From NCBI GenBank assembly GCA_021604265.1, contig BQIY01000074.1, positions 1-8,273 on the forward strand: 8,273 nt of DNA, written 5' to 3'. Below the pieces are notes generated by a model. That model saw nothing but the letters and a program-made list of their open reading frames with translations, searched no databases and had not been told where the DNA came from. The DNA comes from Nitrospirales bacterium. Lineage in GTDB: Bacteria; Nitrospirota; Nitrospiria; Nitrospirales; UBA8639. Every line of letters begins with the position of its first letter. The first letter of the stretch is position 1. This document shows, piece after piece, positions 5,199 through 8,273 of this stretch. A program made the translations under genes and the position numbers.

Positions 5199-5681
5199 GG
5201 CCATACTAAATTGTCCGAGATGGTGCCACGTTCCCCCATTTTGCCGTTGATTGACGACAATGGGGGTACTGCCGCCCGCATGGTGTACGGTATAGGTCAC
5301 GTCATCGGCTCGATCCGCCTCACTCGTCCACTTGGCATAGATATCCAGTGTTTCGGTCGTCGTCAGCGTGGGTGTCCAGGTGACGGCATTCGTCGCGGCA
5401 CTGGCCGGCACCACGTAGACGGCATCCGCCACCACGGAGCCATTGGCTTGGGCCGAGAGGTCCACCCGATGATTCTGGCCAGCGGCCAGCGGAAAGGTGC
5501 CGAGCAGGTGCCATTGCCCGCCGTCGGTTTGGTGATTGACGACCACCGGCGTACTGCCGCCGGTGTGGTGCACCGTATAGGTAGCATTGGTGGCCTGAGT
5601 AGTGTGCGTCGTCCATCGGGCGTAGACCTGATAATCCTCGCTACTCGTGATGGTGGGCGTCCAAGTGGCGGTACGTGGCAT
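5121..5681 (-). CDS. Tandem golvesin C-terminal-like domains, fragment of an RHS protein
   Basis: 186 residues with two repeats. Repeat 1 (4-92) is TWTPTITSSEDYQVYARWT, TYTVHHTGGSTPVVVN, QWHLLGTFPLAAGQNHRVDL and SVVADAVYVV. Repeat 2 (101-180) is TWTPTLTTTETLDIYAKWT, TYTVHHAGGSTPIVVN, WHHLGQFSMAPSSNHRVVV, cut after NQTTKA. This pattern is the golvesin/Xly carbohydrate-binding-like beta domain often found in front of RHS cores in Nitrospira-type proteins (family knowledge). The missing last strand (VVADAVRFV) sits at the start of the next frame, 4988-4230, in the same phase. The ATG 5681 lies exactly where the flanking repeat begins and is preceded by a stop (5699-5697), so the large N-terminal part of the RHS protein is absent. 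A fragment, probably not made as a working protein. Confidence 0.7.
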   Translation of the reverse strand: MPRTATWTPTITSSEDYQVYARWTTHTTQATNATYTVHHTGGSTPVVVNHQTDGGQWHLLGTFPLAAGQNHRVDLSAQANGSVVADAVYVVPASAATNAVTWTPTLTTTETLDIYAKWTSEADRADDVTYTVHHAGGSTPIVVNQRQNGGTWHHLGQFSMAPSSNHRVVVADTTNQTTKARSVPRP

Positions 5682-5765
5682 GAAAAGGCATGAATGTCAC
5701 AAGTCTTCGAATGCGGTAAAGACCAAATAACGGGAAGTCCTCTCTTCGGTGACGCAAGAAGGCGT
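5679..5765 (+). repeat. Right copy of imperfect direct repeat flanking the RHS array
   Basis: Same orientation as 133-253, lacking about 35 central bases. It begins at the first codon of the golvesin fragment, so the array's right junction is at or near 5679. Bases 5766-5859 up to phoH hold no gene. A loose promoter-like pair TTGTCT (5820-5825), 17 bases, TAGACT (5843-5848) lies just ahead of the phoH start but matches the sigma-70 consensus poorly. Confidence 0.7.
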
Positions 5766-5859
5766 TGCTCATCTTTCCATGCCGGTCTTCACAACCCCAC
5801 TCGACAACTAGGCAAAATCTTGTCTCCTCCTATTCCCTCTGTTAGACTTCTCCATCTAG

Positions 5860-6870
5860 ATGCAAGACAAGGGAAACGGCTTCGACTCGTACGTGAAAAA
5901 ATTGAAACTCAAAGAGGGAGTTGATCTGGCCAATCTGTTTGGGCCACACGATTTACATCTTCGCATGATCGAAGGAGAACTCAATGTCGATATGACCGCT
6001 CGGGGTGATGAGATCACACTAGAGGGACAACCTGATGCCGTACTGCGAGCGGAACGCATCTTACATGAGTTAGGTGACTGGACTCGGGACTACTACGAAT
6101 TAAAACCTGATGATATCACTCGCGCCCTTCGGTCCACGGAAACGGAACTCGAACGTCCCCTCAAAAAATTCTCCCTCGACCCTTCCCCAAGCAATCCCAA
6201 CGTGAAAAAAGGCGGCATTGTCCCCAAGTCACCGGCACAACAATCCTATATTGAAGCCATTCAACAGTACGACTTAGTGGTTGCCATTGGTCCAGCCGGC
6301 ACTGGGAAAACGTACCTGGCCATGGCGATGGCCTTGGCGGCGTTTAACAAACGAGAAGTCAGTCGAATTGTCCTCGCACGGCCGGCTGTGGAAGCGGGTG
6401 AACGGCTTGGCTTTTTACCTGGTGATATGATCGCCAAAGTCCATCCGTATCTTCGCCCCCTCTACGATGCACTCTATAGTATGATGGATATTGAACGGGC
6501 CAACCGGCTGGTTGAACGTGGAGAGATTGAAATCGCGCCGTTAGCGTTCATGAGAGGGCGAACGCTCAACGATGCGTTTGTGATCCTTGATGAATCGCAA
6601 AATGCAACGGCAGAACAAATGAAAATGTTTTTAACAAGACTGGGCACCCACTCCAAAGCTATCGTGACTGGTGACATTACCCAGGTTGATCTGCCACCAA
6701 CTCAGACGTCGGGTCTTGTGCAAATCGCTGAAATTCTTCAAGATATTGAAGATATTAAATTCATACACTTTACAGAACGAGATGTGGTGCGGCATGCGCT
6801 TGTACGAGCCATCATTAAAGCCTACGATCAATATGGACAGAAGACCGCTCATACGCAGGAATCGCGATGA
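5860..6870 (+). CDS. phoH: PhoH-family ATPase
   Basis: 336 residues, the usual length for PhoH/YbeZ. An N-terminal KH-like part (about 20-80, LFGPHDLHLRMIEGELNV) is followed by the P-loop domain with Walker A GPAGTGKT (144-151), the RPAVEAGERLGFLPGD segment (174-189), Walker B VILDESQN (241-248) and GDITQVDLP (271-279). The family binds and hydrolyses ATP, is cytoplasmic, and is thought to act with YbeY in RNA processing or decay, which fits the ybeY gene following it. ATG 5860 is the first possible start because a TAG directly precedes it. There is no Shine-Dalgarno, and a GTG at 5893 (residue 12) is an alternative, since conserved sequence begins only at about V12-K-K-L. The gene lies 95 bases after the array-flanking repeat. 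Confidence 0.95.
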   Translation: MQDKGNGFDSYVKKLKLKEGVDLANLFGPHDLHLRMIEGELNVDMTARGDEITLEGQPDAVLRAERILHELGDWTRDYYELKPDDITRALRSTETELERPLKKFSLDPSPSNPNVKKGGIVPKSPAQQSYIEAIQQYDLVVAIGPAGTGKTYLAMAMALAAFNKREVSRIVLARPAVEAGERLGFLPGDMIAKVHPYLRPLYDALYSMMDIERANRLVERGEIEIAPLAFMRGRTLNDAFVILDESQNATAEQMKMFLTRLGTHSKAIVTGDITQVDLPPTQTSGLVQIAEILQDIEDIKFIHFTERDVVRHALVRAIIKAYDQYGQKTAHTQESR

Positions 6871-6884
6871 GCCTCACCTGCCTC

Positions 6885-6920
6885 AAGCCAAGAAAGTACA
6901 CCCTTTCTTGATTCGGGCTT
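6885..6920 (+). other. Stem-loop in the phoH-ybeY spacer
   Basis: CAAGAAAG (6889-6896), loop TACACC, CTTTCTTG (6903-6910) is a perfect 8-bp stem. AAGCC (6885-6889) and GGCTT (6916-6920) can extend it across a one-sided bulge, sharing the base at 6889. No T-run follows, so it is not a clear intrinsic terminator; an mRNA processing or stability element between two genes of one transcript is as likely. Confidence 0.4.
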
Positions 6921-6942
6921 TGTACAGAAATCGACTGGACTG

Positions 6943-7410
6943 ATGCCCGTTCTTCTCCGTTCCGGGCTTCGCCAAACACGGATCAACGAACACGCCCTTC
7001 GTACAGTCGCGCAGAAGATTCTCAACAGAGCCGGCGTTCAAGACTCAGAACTCAGTCTTGAACTCGTGGGCAACGCGCGTATGCGAACGTTAAACCGGCA
7101 ATATCGTCATCAGGACCGGCCAACCGACGTGCTCGCGTTCCCATTATGGGAAGGACCAGGTCCTCGGACATCACTGCTTGGAGACGTCGTTATTTCCGTA
7201 CCCATGGCTGAACGTCAAGCGACAACCTATGGACACTCTCTTGATCAAGAGATGCTACACCTCCTGACTCACGGCATTTTACATCTCGTGGGCTATGACC
7301 ATGAACGCGGAGAACGTGAGGCCCAACGCATGCGGCGAAAAGAACGGGCGATCCTGACAACACTTCACCCAATTCCCAAAATTTTGAGAAAAAGAACAAA
7401 ACTTCGGTAA
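6943..7410 (+). CDS. ybeY: Endoribonuclease YbeY (rRNA maturation factor)
   Basis: 155 residues, typical for the family. The zinc-binding signature H-G-I-L-H-L-V-G-Y-D-H gives the H3xH5xH ligands His110, His114 and His120, preceded by E-M-L-H-L-L-T. RPTDVLAFPL (59-68) and LLGDVVIS (78-85) are the other conserved blocks. YbeY is a single-strand-specific metal-dependent RNase needed for 16S rRNA 3'-end maturation and 70S ribosome quality control, in the cytoplasm. It follows phoH after 72 bases and precedes ftsY, all on the + strand. No Shine-Dalgarno is visible before ATG 6943. The basic tail (KILRKRTKLR) is a modest extension. Confidence 0.95.
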   Translation: MPVLLRSGLRQTRINEHALRTVAQKILNRAGVQDSELSLELVGNARMRTLNRQYRHQDRPTDVLAFPLWEGPGPRTSLLGDVVISVPMAERQATTYGHSLDQEMLHLLTHGILHLVGYDHERGEREAQRMRRKERAILTTLHPIPKILRKRTKLR

Positions 7411-7494
7411 TGGATTTCTCAGCTCAGACCATACAAATCTGTTGCACCGTTCATATCATACGTCAAACATATATCGTCACGAATTAGACTTACT

Positions 7495-8273
7495 ATGGGA
7501 TGGTTACAACGCTTACAAGATGGACTAACAAAAACTCGCAAGAGTGTCCAGGGTTCCTTACAACGCCTGATCGGGACAGGGCCTGACCCCGCAGTTCTCG
7601 AAGAAGTTGAAGAGGCATTACTCGGAGCCGATGTGGGCGTTCGCGTCGTCGAACGCTTAATGGATCAAATCCGAACAGAGGGTGTCACAACTGACTCAGG
7701 TGATCCCCTTCAACCCTTTAAAGACACATTGCTGCAAATATTCCAGCCCATTCAATCAGATTCGCTCGAAACCTTAATTCGACAAGGGCCCCGACCCTAT
7801 GTGCTGCTCGCTATCGGCATTAATGGTGTTGGGAAAACCACGACAATCGCCAAACTCGGCAAACGTGTTCAGCAATCCGGACTACAACCATTATTTGTCG
7901 CAGCCGATACGTTTCGTGCCGCGGCAACGGAACAACTCGTGACATGGGGAAATCGCATTGGAGTCGACGTCATTCGACATCAGCAGGGCGCAGACCCTGC
8001 GGCCGTCGTCTTCGATGGAATCGTCGCGGCCAAGGCTCGCAAAAGCGATATCGTCTTAATCGATACAGCTGGACGGCTTCACACCAAAGTCAATCTCATG
8101 CAAGAACTCGAAAAGATGAAACGGGTGATCACACGAGAACTTCCCGGAGCACCCCACGAAGTCCTTCTGACGCTCGACGGGACGTTAGGGCAAAACACCA
8201 TTGCTCAAGCGAAACAATTTCATGAATCGCTTGGCGTCACAGGCCTGGCTCTCACGAAACTTGATGGAACGGC
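7495..8273 (+). CDS. ftsY: Signal recognition particle receptor FtsY, N-terminal 259 codons (3' truncated by window)
   Basis: The frame from ATG 7495 stays open to the window edge. Residues 1-85 form the helical N domain (VLEEVEEALLGADVGVRVVERL). The SRP GTPase G domain follows with the P-loop GINGVGKTTT (108-117), DTFRAAA (138-144), DTAGR (190-194), LDGTLGQN (228-235) and TKLDGTA (254-260, cut by the edge). FtsY receives ribosome-SRP complexes at the inner membrane and delivers them to the Sec translocon by reciprocal GTP hydrolysis with Ffh. GQN and the direct DTFRAAA-EQL context fit FtsY rather than Ffh. There is no long acidic A domain, as in many non-enterobacterial FtsY proteins. The family's usual LDATTGQN reads LDGTLGQN here. 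The 84-base gap after ybeY has no terminator-like structure, so co-transcription is possible; no Shine-Dalgarno is evident. Confidence 0.95.
   Translation, partial: MGWLQRLQDGLTKTRKSVQGSLQRLIGTGPDPAVLEEVEEALLGADVGVRVVERLMDQIRTEGVTTDSGDPLQPFKDTLLQIFQPIQSDSLETLIRQGPRPYVLLAIGINGVGKTTTIAKLGKRVQQSGLQPLFVAADTFRAAATEQLVTWGNRIGVDVIRHQQGADPAAVVFDGIVAAKARKSDIVLIDTAGRLHTKVNLMQELEKMKRVITRELPGAPHEVLLTLDGTLGQNTIAQAKQFHESLGVTGLALTKLDGT

Noticed and set aside
5058..5693. Long + strand open frame over the golvesin fragment, sharing its first about 45 residues with a + strand frame at 3013-3255
   Set aside because: It is antisense to clear golvesin repeats, and the shared part follows simply from the near-identical 198-bp repeat. 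No family resemblance. The 4 differences are too few to test for protein-level selection.
5820..5848. TTGTCT-17-TAGACT as a phoH promoter
   Set aside because: Only about half of each hexamer matches the consensus and the -10-like box is just 11 bases from the start codon, so I mention it but do not annotate it.
6671..6943. + strand frame overlapping the end of phoH and the spacer
   Set aside because: Shadow of phoH in another frame with no recognisable content, although its TGA overlaps the ybeY start.
7944..8225. + strand frame of 93 codons, Arg- and Ser-rich
   Set aside because: Shadow of the FtsY G domain, which is open in its own frame through the window edge with all GTPase motifs.
1..8273. 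CRISPR array, tRNA, rRNA, riboswitch or insertion-sequence transposase
   Set aside because: I saw no regularly spaced short repeats, no cloverleaf with a CCA-type end, no rRNA signature, and no transposase motif on either strand. The repeated modules are RHS paralogues, not IS copies.

Overview
The window looks like a chromosomal segment of a Gram-negative bacterium of moderate GC, most likely Nitrospirota (Nitrospira-like). This rests on the RHS proteins that carry golvesin-type domains and on the general look of PhoH, YbeY and FtsY; it is inference from memory, not a search result. Housekeeping genes on the + strand flank an accessory array on the - strand.

Left edge (1-69): the last 22 codons of a formamidopyrimidine-DNA glycosylase (mutM), ending in the second half of its zinc finger. 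After 70-562, which has no convincing gene, the - strand accessory array runs from about 5681 down to 563. It holds three tandem modules. Each is a promoterless C-terminal piece of an RHS protein (end of the RHS core plus a different tip), followed closely by a small unrelated gene. In transcription order they are: (A) golvesin-domain fragment 5681-5121 and RHS core plus cysteine-rich tip 4988-4230, then a secreted YD-repeat protein 4215-3325; (B) decayed golvesin fragment about 3250-3076 and RHS core plus a phospholipase A2-like tip 2943-2254, then a small membrane protein 2241-1978; (C) RHS core remnant plus a proline-rich tip 1693-1202, then a Sel1-repeat protein 1135-563. This is the layout expected of orphan polymorphic-toxin tips with candidate immunity genes.

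The modules are paralogous repeats. A and B share a 198-bp stretch (2956-3153 and 5001-5198) with only 4 mismatches by hand alignment, although most of it is non-coding and sits in the middle of a golvesin domain; the neighbouring core coding sequence is clearly more diverged. The array is framed by an imperfect direct repeat, 133-253 just after mutM and 5679-5765 just before phoH, which suggests it entered or expanded between two formerly adjacent housekeeping genes.

Right side (5860-8273, + strand): phoH, ybeY and the first 259 codons of ftsY. These cover a PhoH-family ATPase, the YbeY rRNA endonuclease and the signal-recognition-particle receptor. The order phoH-ybeY suggests a ribosome maturation/RNA-quality unit, with ftsY perhaps co-transcribed.
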